From positions 22,401,499-22,465,498 of the forward strand of contig NC_092565.1 of the NCBI RefSeq assembly GCF_037975245.1: a stretch of 64,000 bases of DNA, read 5' to 3'. This document shows positions 23,386-35,535 of the stretch, piece by piece. The position numbers and the translations under genes are program-made. This DNA is from Apostichopus japonicus (taxonomy: Eukaryota; Echinodermata; Holothuroidea; Aspidochirotida; Stichopodidae). How positions within the stretch are numbered: position 1 is the first letter of the stretch; each line of letters starts with the position of its first letter. A model generated the notes under the pieces. That model ran no database searches. It worked only from the letters and a program-made list of their open reading frames with translations, and was not told where the DNA came from.

Positions 23386-26300
23386 ATGGCCACTGGATTT
23401 TCATCTGATTCTGGAAACAGTGATGACGATGGCAGTTTAGGAGCAGGGCTAGATGATAGTGAAGATGGTGAGGATTTATATTCATATCACAATTTGTTTC
23501 AATAATTGTCTCTTCTCATAATAATGTAAATTGCAGCCAAATTACAATATAATTGATTGCAAACCAACATTTATTAATAATAACTTTCAATTGTGCAGAG
23601 AAATTTGAAAACATGTTTTCAACTTGTGTAGGTGCATTTCACTAGCCTGCTGTATAACATTTAGATCTCTCGCTGAACCTAAGCTTTATACAATTAACAG
23701 ATGCTGTTACTGCATCCTTTATGTTGCATTTTGTGGTGAATTGATCACAATCTGATTATATCATTGTGGCAGGAAAGATGAAAAGTATTTGAATATGTTA
23801 CTTTAATCTGTCAATTTTTAATGAAACTAATAGTGATGAAATTACGCATATAGACTTTTAGAAATTTCGTTATAAAAAATAAAAAAAAACAGCCCAACTT
23901 ACTTTTACAAATTCTCTTACACAGGCTCTCTAGTGGATAAGCAGTTTGCTAACAGTTTTATTTTATTTTGATAAAAAAAAATAAATAAATACTTTGTGGA
24001 ACAAAAAACTTTATTGAATTAAAGGCTCCAAATATGCTAGATAAGGCAAATAGTGATTCAACTTCAACAAACCTTTCTACTACTACCCTCAAACTGCCTT
24101 TCCTCGCTGAAACTTTTGTTTGTCTAATTTAACACTCCCCGATGTATGGAAGTAACTTGAAGATGTACAATAGAACCACCAGAAAATAACTTTGAAAAGT
24201 GAGAACTAGACTTTCAAGTACAAAATCTCCAGAAATGTGTACAGATGGCATTTTTGGTTCATAATTTCTGTATCACAAACGTTTGTACAAAGTGAGAAGT
24301 TGTGTTGGATCTGTTTAAGAATACTGAGATGCTCATTTTTGTATGTTTATATGTTTACATGTACGATTGCCTTTCAGATATCCTGTCACAGTTCAAGTCA
24401 TCCAAAAAGCAACCATCCAGTAAAACATGGACACCACCTGGCTCAAAAAGTCAAGCTGACAAGTCACCAAAGCCCTCACCAAGGAATCTGTCTGGAAGAC
24501 AAAGTCCACCAAAAGTAGCCTCTCGAAATAGTAGGGGTGAAAAACATGGCGTTTCAAATCGATCACCATCCCCTGATCCAATTCTTGACTTACTGCATGG
24601 ATCAAAGTCGCCAAAGCTGAAAGAGAAAGAAAGTAAACCACCTGTTCCAAAACCACGATCAAACAGTGGCATCTTCTCAGACTCGCCTCGTTCCAAAGAA
24701 TCTTCACCAAGAGACAAGCCCAAGCCATCTCCCAGGTCAGGCTCCTTTAGCAAATCTGTGTCCAAGAGTCCATCATCCGAGCTGGACGACCTTCTAGGTA
24801 TGTCCTCCAAAAAGTCACCAGAGTCAAAAAGGAAGTCCAATGAGGGTGACTCTTCTGAAAGAAGGACTTCACCCACAAGTGATCGAAGTCAGTCACCTCT
24901 TAGCAAACTCATAAATAGCAAGGCGAGTCAGAATCAGATCTCAAGGAATGGAAGATCATCTCCCAAAAACAAAGCTAAAACTTCTGAAGTATCAGCTGGT
25001 GATAGCAGAAGTAAGTCTCCATTGTCAGAACTCTTGGCAGGTAGGAAGAAGGGAGAAGAAAGAAAATCTCCAGATCTTGATGAGTTGCTGGGGATAAAAT
25101 CAAATAAGACAAAGGAAAGCAAAGCTAGGTCTCCCTCAAGATCAGAATCACCGACTCAGAAGAGTGGGAAGAAGTCTCCTGTGCAGAGAAAACAAAAGAA
25201 AAGTCTAAGAGGGTCTGATACTTCAGATGACGACAGGGAAGTCGAAAAGACTCTGAGCAAACAGGGACGAAAGTCACCAGCTTCAAATAAACTGGCGAAG
25301 ACATCTTCAAAGTCTCCAGATATTTTAGATTTGTTCGGGGGTAGTCATGCATCTGGAACACCAGACGCTCAAGAGAAGGAAAGAGCCAAGAGTCCAAGTG
25401 GAAAACAGAGTCAAAATCGACAATCCCCCAAGGTTGATGGACTTTCTAAAAGAGGCAAGCAATCTCCTGATTTCTTAGATTTGTTTGATGGGGGCAGGAA
25501 AACAGACAGAGCAGATGACTCTCAAGCTAAAGAGCGGCAGGGGAAAAAATCAAGGTCACCTTCTCCAAAGGGAAAAAGATTGCCACCAACTAAGGAAACA
25601 CCCAAAAGTGGTAAAATGTCACCACTTGAAAAATTAATATCAGGCAATGACAAACCAAAGAAGGGTTTGTTAGACTCAGATTCAGAGAGGGAGGAAGAGG
25701 AGAAGGGTGCTACTATACCAACTCGTAAAATGACATTATTAGATGCGTTGGATGGAGGGCCCTCAGCTGCTGATGACAGGAAGAAGAAGACAAAGAAGAA
25801 GGCAAGGGGGAGAGACACTCTGTTGGATTCTGAGGATGATGATGACAAACCAGTCCTGAAGTTCACTGATCGAAGACCAAAGGTAAGAAGACAGCAGTAT
25901 TATCCATTATTAGGTGATCGGTTTCTTGTCATATCTGGAGCTGTGTTTTTAGCACAGGGTGGGAGACAACAAGCATGGGCATGATACTCTTAGAAAGCAT
26001 CCAATTTTCTGCTCCATCAAAAAGATAGCTTATATGTTAATAGTATTGTTTTACTTGAAATTTAAAAAAAAAAATCTTAAAGTATTTCACTATTTCAAAT
26101 GCTAATCATTCTAATATGGTAAAGTTTCTGTATAAAATTTGCTTTCTCCCTTTTCCTTTTCTAACATGTTAACATTGGCAACTGAGATTTGATTGGAGTT
26201 CAGTGTTCCAGAAAGATGCCACTGTGTCTTGCAGGTTCAAAAAGATAACCTTTTGCAAAAATCAGCACTAGTTTCTTCATTTTCTCAATGAAAAACAAAT

Positions 26301-29300
26301 ATATGTTAGAATACATACATACCGAAGGAAAAAGCTTTCAAAGTTTTCTAACAATGAAACGTATACAACCTGCTGCTTTGGGGAATGTAGAGGATATGAA
26401 AAATGTGAATATAAATACCATATATATGCTGCTGTCTGAAGACTCTCTCAATTGGAGAGTAAGGAATGGGGTTGGGAGCTCACTGCAGCTATACACATTT
26501 GGGGGGGGGGGGGGAGGTGACCATAACTTTGTATGCTTGTAACTCTTTACTGGGAGGAGGGGGGAATATACATTTTTTGGATATTTTGTATATGAGAATG
26601 TTGAGATTTTTTTTCCATATTTTTCTATTTTACAGGGAGGATATGAAAGTGATGGTGACTCGGATTTAGAAGCCGAACTTAATCAATCTAAGAGGTAATA
26701 CAGGATTTGTAATATTTTAATCAATCATGAATAACACACTTATTTTTAAATTTCCATTACTTTTCAAAAAACTTAACCATCCTTGTCGCTGATCTCTGAA
26801 TGTTTGTTGATAATGAAATTATTGATAGTCTTGTTTTTCATATCTTTACCTTAGCTGTGAAAGCATTGCAATAAAATAAAGTACAAAATTGTGCTGCATT
26901 CTCAGTGCTCTACATTTACTTTTAAAGTCTTTCACTGGAAGTCTGTATTAATCGGGTTAGAAAGTTTCAGGGACTGGATGCAGTGCAAGAAAGAGGTGAT
27001 TAGACAACTTGAAAGTTTCATGTGCACTGGAATTGAATCAGGTGTAAATATTACATTAAAAACACCTGAATGTTATAGCATTGGCAGTATTTTAGTGCAC
27101 TGTTGACTATATTCGTTCTCTCTGAACTTGTCCAAAATGGTGCATTCATCACTCATGATGAGAAGACCATGACAGTTTTCATCTAGGTGATATACAAGTT
27201 TGCAAATTAATGTTGTTAGTACCTCTGCTGTGAAAATAATGTATTATTACAGTAGATTTTACTAGTTTGAAGGTTTGTCTCACAAAGCCAGCCACACTTT
27301 GATTAACTCTTAGTCTTTTAAACCAATGGAATGAATTGTAAATATAGGCTCTGGACTGATGGTGATTTAAATAAAAGAAGAAAACATTATGTTAATGATA
27401 ATAATTATAAGGCTTCATTCATGCAGTGTTATCTAATCTATAAATTTGAAATATATGGTTCCAGAGAATAATTTATCTAGTAGCGCATCGCAAACACTGC
27501 AAAATGATTAAAATTGCTATACAAGTTCAAACATGTATAGTAGTCTTTGTAACACAGGAACCATATTATTTTATGAGAGACAAAGATCAGAGCCTTCATA
27601 ACGGCTCAAATTTGAATACATAATTATTTCTCCAGGCTCCATCATTTGATCCTTGTATGTGCCTAAGCCCATCTATTCTCTCAGTTTTCTTAACATATGG
27701 AAGTGGAATAACCTGGTATGATTAAAGCCTGAAGTCTTCTTTCCAATAAATTTTTATGCACAGGTTGATGAAACCATCTCCAAAGCGGCCAACCTCGGGT
27801 ATGAACACCGGTAGAAGCTCCATGAACACAAGCCGGACTCTCTCGCTGGACAACATGAACACCTTGGACTCGTCTTCCATACGGGACGTTATGTACGAGA
27901 CCTGGAGGGCTGAAAAGACCTTAGAGCTCAAGAAAAAGAAGAGACTAGAAAAGAAGAAAATTGAGGAGGCAGAGAAACAAAAGAAGAAGGTAAATTTATA
28001 GTTCACTTGAAATACCAGATAACATCTGTTGTACATTTTACATGTGTCGCGCTTGAAGGAACTCTGAATAAATATTATGTAAGTTGTGAAGCATGTGTCT
28101 GCTTGTATTATTCAACCCGGGGGGGGGGGGGGGGGTGTTACTACATGTTACTACTGTACATACTTAACTGGTGGTAGCTGTCTGTAATGGTTATTACATG
28201 GGACAAAGTTTTCTGACTGATTTTATTACCATGGTACCCTGACAACCAATTTTTGGCTAAATTATCCGGTTATCTCAAATGTTACTGTTAACAAAGAGAA
28301 CATACGGTAAATACATTTTAACGCTTATATTGTATACCGGGGATTATCTAGGAAGCAGAGGAAAAGAGGAGAGATGCATCTGCATCATACCAGGCATGGA
28401 AAGAGAATAAAAAATCAAGTCTGGTGGCCCAGAAGAGGGCGATAGAGGAGAAGAAACGGAAGGAGAAGGAAGAGAAAGATGAGAAGATGAGTCAGCAGAT
28501 TCATGCTAGCAAGGTACAGACACTTTAATGCCAGAGAATTGTGTACATTCTGTTCACGTTACAGTAATGTAATATCATCAATGTGTAACAGATAGAGGGC
28601 GTGATCTCTTCGATCCTACCAGGATCTTCTCCAGAGGTAAGCTTAACCTAAACAGAGGACGCTGGTTAAAGATGTAGATGGAGAGAGAAGTTAACTTGCG
28701 TGTTGAACAATAAATAGAATAGAAGAAATAAACAGAACAATGGGCAGTGAGATGAAAGGAAGTAGGTGACAAAGAGACTGCTGGAGATAAAGGACTGAGG
28801 AAGATAGGGTGATGCAGAGGGGGATAACATAGACAGAGAGTAAGCAATGGAGGTTGAGGGGAGGAATGGGGGGATTAGGAAGAAAAGAAACGTGAGTGTG
28901 GATGGACATGATGTGTGATGAAGAAGAAGGGGAAAGGATGGGTAGGTGGGAGGGGGTAGAGGGGTTTGTCATTCCCTTTTGTGGACATAGAACCGTAGGT
29001 AGATTTCAGTTATAGTAGAGAAAAATCATTACACAGTCACCATGGCCAGCCAGCTGCATAATTGGTTGTACCTTTATGAATGTCTGGACTGTTTGATTCC
29101 TTGCCGAAGGCAGAAGGAATCTATGCGATGGTGATGGCGTGTGTATATGTGGGTCTGTATGTGAGACTTGCTCGTAAACACTCTTACTTCAGAAGGATAA
29201 CTGGGGTACATTTCATATGATGTATTAAGGTTCCCCTTTGGTAGAACTAGTTTGGGATTGTTGTTGGTATTGGTCAAAGGTCATTTGAGGTCAGCACGGG

Positions 29301-30755
29301 TCAAAGTCTGAAAACAGTGTTCACACAACATCTCAAGTACAAGTTGCAGGAAGTTTAAACTTGGTGTGTAGCTTGCTGTTAGTGAGTAGACGATCTGTAG
29401 TGTTTTCATGAATGTCTTAGGTCAACAGGAAAAAGTAAAAATCATGATATCTCAAGGATGGTCACCTGTGAAGTTCTTAATTTTGATGTGGATTTCTTGT
29501 AATTTAGTTCAGCGAACCCTATTGTTCGTGGTGGAGGTCAAAGGTCATTTGGGGTCAGCAGAGTGCAAAATGTGAATATATCAAAAGTGCTATATCTCCA
29601 GAGCCTGAACATAAAGAAGCTCATATATGCATGGTATGATAGCCTTGCAAGCGTACAACCAAAATTACCTCTATGATGAATGGCTTTCCTGTGTCACTAA
29701 CTATCATAGGATTTGAACTTTCCTCTTTATAATAGCTGAGATGGTTTTCCATTCTCACTAATGACTGTTATCTGTCATCAACATTCAGAAGGGTAACACC
29801 ATTGCAATGATCAAGTTATCTGGTATGATGTTCTGGTACTTGATTTCAGGACACATCTTCCTCAGTTGCTCTATCAATCAGGTGATTGCATATACAATCT
29901 AAAACTTATAAGGCAAGGTATCACTAAGCCTGCTGGCTTTCTGGTTAAGTTATTTATTCTATAATCATCAGGCTTATGAATCCTGGAAACAAGATAAGGA
30001 TGAAAGACTCAAAGAAGAAAAGAGGAAGAAAGAAAACATTGAGAGAGAGAAGACCATGACGATGAGAGAAAAAGAGGAGGAAAAACAAAAAGATTCAGAG
30101 AGGGCCTTCAAGCGATGGTTAGTATAGACATTAGGAGTGTTACCTTGTCTGTCTGTCTGTCAGTCTATGTGAATATGTCATCTGTCAGTTTCTAACTTCA
30201 AAAATGAAAATATAGCAGACGGTGCAAAATTTACCTAAATGTCCATGACTTGATGTAACCTGTGATGAAACCCCCCGACCCCACCGCTGGGTATGTTACA
30301 ATGAGTAAAGTATGCATCATTGATGGCAGACACTGTCTGTTATGTTCTTAGCTGGGTAGTTGGTTGATAACAGTACACAATGCTAGAAAACTTTGGAATA
30401 TACTCATACAACACTGTCAGCTTATGAAAATGAACTGAAGTTTATAATCATTTCTACAATCTACTGAATTTTAATTACACTTTGTGACTATTTTTGGTCA
30501 TTTTTCAGGAGCTCAGACAAGGAGGAGAGATTGAAGAAAGAGGCGAGACTAAAACGAGAAAAAGAGGAAGACCTGAAGTATGAGCAGGAATTAAAGGAAG
30601 CTGAGAAAGAAGAGGAAAGTGTGAAAGCCTACCAGAAATGGGAGGATGAATTGGAGAGAAGAAAAAACAGGGAGAAGAGGAGGCTTAAGAAGACTCAACC
30701 CATTAGTCCGTACCCATTCAGACCCAGCTCAAACACTGTACCATTTGGGAGGTGA
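23386..30755 (+). CDS. Microtubule-associated protein 9-like (MAP9/CCDC181 family) coiled-coil protein
   Basis: Coding exons 23386-23467, 24378-25882, 26636-26694, 27764-27989, 28352-28513, 29972-30117 and 30509-30755 join in phase to 808 residues (human MAP9 about 650). The N-terminal part (exons 1-2, about residues 1-529) is Ser/Lys/Pro-rich and disordered, with repeated Ser-Pro plus acidic-dileucine motifs such as ILDLL, LDDLL, ILDLF and FLDLF. The C-terminal 280 residues are highly charged coiled coil with evenly spaced aromatic landmarks (YETWRAEK, YQAWKENK, YESWKQDK, FKRWSSDK, YQKWEDEL), the same periodic aromatic-x-x-Trp pattern that MAP9 shows, and a C-terminal tail SPYPFRPSSNTVPFGR resembling MAP9's Pro-rich end. 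MAP9 binds spindle and ciliary microtubules; CCDC181 is a sister family with similar repeats and is the main alternative. The start ATG lies 8 bp after an acceptor (cag at 23377), so the 5'UTR is spliced. Confidence 0.75.
23924..24105. repeat. Composite dispersed repeat in MAP9-like intron 1
   Basis: Positions 23924-23985 are the inverted counterpart of 10565-10622, and 24020-24105 are a direct counterpart of 10121-10210. The two pieces are adjacent here but about 350 bp apart and differently oriented downstream of SIRT5, so one locus is rearranged or the element is bounded by inverted parts. Confidence 0.6.
26500..26565. repeat. G-tract region in MAP9-like intron 2
   Basis: A run of about 14 G (26502-26516) followed by further GGGAGGAGGGGGG. 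It has quadruplex potential on the sense strand of the transcript. Other long homopolymer tracts: G at about 28120-28136 and 59761-59777; C at 31935-31957, 43450-43470 and 58432-58447. The frequency of runs longer than 14 is notable for otherwise AT-rich DNA. Confidence 0.7.
28590..28640 (-). repeat. Decayed relative of the 10645-10683 hairpin element
   Basis: Shares TTCGATCCTA.CAGGAT.TTCT and the following AGAGGTAA with the element near 10650. On the minus strand the hairpin ATCCTGGTAGGAT is kept, but the hammerhead-like core is CTGGAGA / GAAG and so is broken. Lies in intron 5 of the MAP9-like gene. Confidence 0.45.
29090..29690 (-). repeat. Dispersed repeat, inverted copy of 14640-15190, with DR1-type motifs
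   Basis: Matches 14640-15185 in reverse complement over more than 500 bp with moderate divergence. It contains two AGGTCA/GGTCA half-site pairs one base apart (GGTCAAAGGTCA at 29271-29282 and AGGTCAAAGGTCA near 29535), each followed within 5-8 bp by a third GGTCA. Lies in intron 5 of the MAP9-like gene. Confidence 0.75.
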
Positions 30756-33700
30756 CCAGATGGTATGCACAGCATTGTAATTATGTGTGCAAGATGAAGA
30801 GACCTAACTTTGTGTATGTAATGTAATCGTAGATATTATGCAGGATGAAAAATATAAAATAAGTACTAATAAATTACTACTTAAAGATAAATAAGTTTGA
30901 AAAAGAGAAGAAAAAAGAATTAATATAAATTTTATAGTATTCAAATAACTTGACCATTATTTTTTAGTTGATGATGGTAACATCTAGCACTAAGGTGGGC
31001 TGCCTGCGGGCCACATACGGCCCACCAGTGATTTTTTGCGGCCTGTGAGATGTCTCAAGAAAGAGGAAAAAAAATCAATCTATTTTACATCATCATAAAA
31101 AATGAACTAGCTGCTTTGAATTTATTGGCACTAATGATGCTGTCAGGTAGGCCTGTTATCCACATTATTTATCAACTGTACTGACATTATGTTTTTGTGA
31201 ATACAGATTAAGTACACACACGTATTGCTTGAAAGTCCTCGGAATCAAAGGTTTGAAATCAACAGCAGGTCGTTGGTTAGGTGTGGCCCAGTCAATTTTT
31301 CACCCCTTATATCTGGCCCATTCATTCAAAAAGGTTGCCGACCCCTGATCTAGCACATCTTGTAATGTGATAATGTCAAATATAATTAATACCATCTTCC
31401 AGGGTTAATGAAACATAATTTTGAAATTTTAAATGTTTTACCATGAATAATTTATTGTTAACAGTTTGTGTAGAGGTTGGGATGTTGATTCAAACTGGTA
31501 TACATCCTGGCATATTGTTTGACAAATGTGCCGTTTTTACATAGCATTTTGTATGCGATACCAGTTATGTTATACTCTTGCTTTTAAACAGTATTTTTTG
31601 TCTGTATGATGAAGTTGGCTCGGTTACATTGTTGACATTTGTTCTTGTAATCATATAGCTGGCAAAGGACATCAGAAAATTTACTGTTAGAAAAGAGCCA
31701 CTTATGAGGCTAGTGTCCTGGAAATTCTATTTTATAGCAAACTTCTTTGTATGTGAGTGTCAATATAAAACAATTCTAATGTACTGCATTAAGAATACAA
31801 CCACTCAATTGCAGTGAGGGATAATTTTACACATTTCAATCCCATCTTGAAATCCATTATTTGTGGAACGATAACCCAGTGATATTGTTGGCCCAATATT
31901 ATAGTCAGCAAGAGGGCTTGCAGTAGTAAACTTGCCCCCCTCCCCCCCCCCCCCCCCAAACAAAATGCTAGGAAGTGGCCACATATGAGGCTAGTATGGA
32001 AGGAGCGACTTCATCAATGATTTCTGATAATTTGTATTTGAGCAGTCATCAGTATGGTTCTAAGTACTTGAATGAAATGGCATCAAATTAAAGTGCATGA
32101 AGTTGGTAAATTTTAGAAAGGTCAGTCAGTATTTTATTTCATTTGTATCTCTGGAAATGTGTTGAAATATCCAGGCAGGTAATTCAGTCGTTTCATGAGG
32201 TCACAGATTTTGACGTCTAAAGGTATAGGATTTTTTCTACTTGATGATGGATTTCATACGCTACATATCACATTCATTTGTCTTTCTAGAATGTTTTCTT
32301 TCTAGAGTCATTTTCAAGGTTTTATATTTTGTCCCTTTTTTAATCTCCAGTGGCCTTTTATTTTCACAAAAAATACAAAAATTAATAAGCCACTCTTACT
32401 TTTGTAGAAACTTAAACATGTTAAGTATGACATCCATCTAAGTTTTCCTTCCTAAGAAATTTTAGTTTTCTACATTTGCCCTCTGCTGACCTAGAGGCAC
32501 CTTTCACTCCAACCTAACATAATTGGGTTTCTTCTTCTTCTTCTTTATACATTGTATTTATATGCAAAGTATGAAAGCCATTTAAATTGTCATCCTTGCA
32601 TATATCATCATTATCATATTCCAGACATTTTTCACTCTTCAGCTGACCTTAAATCTCTACTGCAAGATAAAGAGGACTGTTCTCCTTGGCCATAGTAATA
32701 GGCTTCTATACACACCATAAGACGATGTTAATAGCATGGTTCCACCCAAGTTGCCCTTCTTGAGGTATCACATTAACAAAACAGGCATTATTAAATACAA
32801 AGGAAGAGCATAGTGATTGTAATCAAAACTAAAACCAATTAAATGGCAGTTATTTAAGGTTATATTTAAGAGCAGCATTATGGAGTATTCTTAGGGCTTT
32901 CAGTCGGTCCTGATCACACCGGAATATGTGTGTCTGCCAATAAAGGTAATGTTATGTAATCATGATGTGTAAATTGAAGTAACACTATCTTTGTAGAGGT
33001 AACTTTTATCAGATCAAATTTAAACTTTAGACCAGTAGTGGTAGAGTTAAAAAACTTGCAACCATTTCTGTGTCGTTAGTACTACGTGTGTGTGACTATG
33101 CTAGTATTTCACCTTGTTGTTTCAGTAACGTGTTCAATTTTAAAATGTATTAAAAATTACCATACAAGTTCTTAGTGACAAAAAACTGCTACTTATGCCA
33201 AACTGGTACAAAGTAAATGGTACAAAAATGTACATTAATTACACTTTTCAGCATCTGTTTTCAACTTAGAATATGCAGTATTCATAACTTTGTGAGAATC
33301 TTCATGACGTTAAAACGGAGCAAGGCAGTGCTCAATGGGCTTCAAAGTAAGCCTTCTTTGTGCTTCACCTCATAGTCGAGAAAAGAATTGTGCTAAACAA
33401 TTTTTCATCAAGATTTTTTCCGGTGGCATTAACCCATTTACAATGTGATTATTTTAATGTTTTGTTCATCTTTCCATTTCAGAAACTCAGAAATCAAACT
33501 GCATTTATCAAATGGTTGCTCGATAAATTCTGGAAGTGTTACTTGTAATGTTATCTTTGATATGATGAGTTGTCTGTGCTAAGTAATATATAACTGTTGG
33601 TTTGTTTATTAAGATTGTGCTGATGTAGGCCCTCTCATTAAAGTTATAGAATTTCAATTTATGCTTGAGTAAATAGTGTTGAAAGGAGAGACAATCTTGA

Positions 33701-35535
33701 ACAAAACTGTTGTCTCGTACAAAACAAATTTGAAATTCCTCATCATCTCAACTCCATCCGTGGTACTGTTAATGTAAATAGATTTGTGCAATAAAAGCTG
33801 ATCTTATCATATGTATACTCTTTTCTACAACCTTTCAAAATAACTTGAGAAAAAACTTCTTTTAATGGAAGCAGTATTCAGGTCCCAAAATCAACTGACA
33901 GTTGTCTGCATCTTATTCAACAATCATATTGTCCTCTTCGGGTCTTACTGAAATTATTTTGAGTGGAAATGAAGCAACTCAACAGCTATTGGTTGTTTTG
34001 GATTTCTGACTTAAAAGTTCAGGTATTGCTACAGTATTAGATTCTGGGCAGAATTTATCTTAAGTGTTTAAAATTTTCTACCAGATAAATGCTTTGTAGG
34101 TTTGAGGTCTGGATTGATCACCTCCCTCCCTCCATATCACCATATGAAGCTAAATAATCAAAGCTCTGAAAGATTTCATCAAGTGGCACTAGTTCCATCA
34201 AGCATAGTGGTTTTGCTCCTTAGGTATTGAATAGCATTTCATTGTACTTTCCACCATTGATCAACAATCCATTTGTACACCCTAAATTTTACTCTTCCTT
34301 ATGTGGTCAACTTAAACACAAATGGCTGTATGTACTTTGTCCATATGCCATGAACCCTAAGCAGAGCTGCTGTCTTTCAGTTCAAGATCCAATAAGATAC
34401 AAATAAAGAAATGTAGGTTTTACTTCTTTTTATATTCTGTGGTAATATTTCAAAACTTGCTCAATGAGGTTAAAACCTACACAATACACCAACTTGTTGA
34501 AATATGAGGAGAAATGTGTTCATAGGCATGGAACATTTAAAAACTAGCCTGACTACAAATCTGCACTTTAAAACATTAAAGGTCTTCCCAGTTTCTGTTT
34601 ACAAATACTGTTTAAAGTTTCAAAGGTTATATATTAGCCACTGAGCATGTGCAAGCAGTTATCTGAAGATGGACATAATATACCCCCTCCCCACATTGTG
34701 AAAATGTCCTCCTTTCTTCAGATACAAATACTAATAATTATCTCTTCTTCACCTTGATTCTGGAAGAGATTGAACATTTTCTCTCATACTTCAAAAAGTT
34801 CAGTAGTAACTAACTTGAAAGCCACCTCCATATTTGATGATATAAAGTTGGAAGACTTGCAGATTTACACACTGAAAACCACACACAGTGCATTCTCAAT
34901 GCAGTTTGCACAGTATGTACTAATAAGACAGTTGAGTTTTTATCAGCTGACCTGAACTACAAGTAGGTCATGTGCATCTGGGTATGGAACCATAAAATGG
35001 CTCACTATACCTTGGTATGAATGGAATGATCAACACAAGTGTATTAAGAACTCTTGTGATTGAGTGGCTGCATTTATAGCTCAGTAAACAAGAGTTTGGT
35101 CCTAAACGAAATAAAACCAACAATTTGGCATGTTCATGTAAAACATCTTAAACCGTTTCACAAAAGACGACAGTTCAGCAAACAACGAACAAGACATTCA
35201 TGTTTATAAACTTGCTCATGGGATCTCAAAGGCCTCTCAATGATATGAAAGATTGATAAACATTTCGCCCAGACTAATTTCAACATCTGAAGTAAAACAT
35301 ACAGTGATAAATGAGGCATTCATTTATCCATAAAAATATTTCCGAAACTTCTTACATATTCCAAATTCCAACAACTGAAGGCAAACAAGTTTCTGGCCAA
35401 ACTCATTTGAGCATTCAATGTTGAAACAGTAGCAGTATTACAGACTTCATTAGCAGTAATACAGCCTTCATGCCAGCATCCACATGAGATTGAGTTTGGA
35501 ACCAGATTAATCCAAGAATCCTTGGTGATAATGGC
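30756..35535. other. Convergent 3' region between the MAP9-like gene and LYAR
   Basis: No coding exon is supported on either strand. It must hold the 3'UTRs of two convergent genes. AATAAA hexamers on the plus strand near 30866 and at 33790-33795 are candidate poly(A) signals for the MAP9-like transcript. The region also holds a hAT-type MITE (30990-31347), a poly-C tract (31935-31957) and a diverged member of the TGACC repeat family (32465-32720). Confidence 0.45.
30990..31347. mobile_element. hAT-type non-autonomous transposon (MITE), 358 bp
   Basis: Flanked by a perfect 8-bp target-site duplication ATCTAGCA (30982-30989 and 31348-31355), the size made by hAT transposases. The ends are inverted repeats: CTAAGGTGGGCTGCC at the left, and the right end reads CAGGGGTCGGCAACC on the other strand (about 10 of 15 identical), with subterminal GCGGGCC/GGCCCA blocks. 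The CAGGGGT..GGCAACC end and the TGCGGGCCACATACGGCCC interior are typical of hAT MITEs. No ORF. Confidence 0.9.

Noticed and set aside
24393-25866. Several minus-strand frames opposite the large MAP9-like exon
   Set aside because: They are antisense shadows of the Ser/Lys-rich coding exon, whose codon bias leaves few reverse-strand stops.
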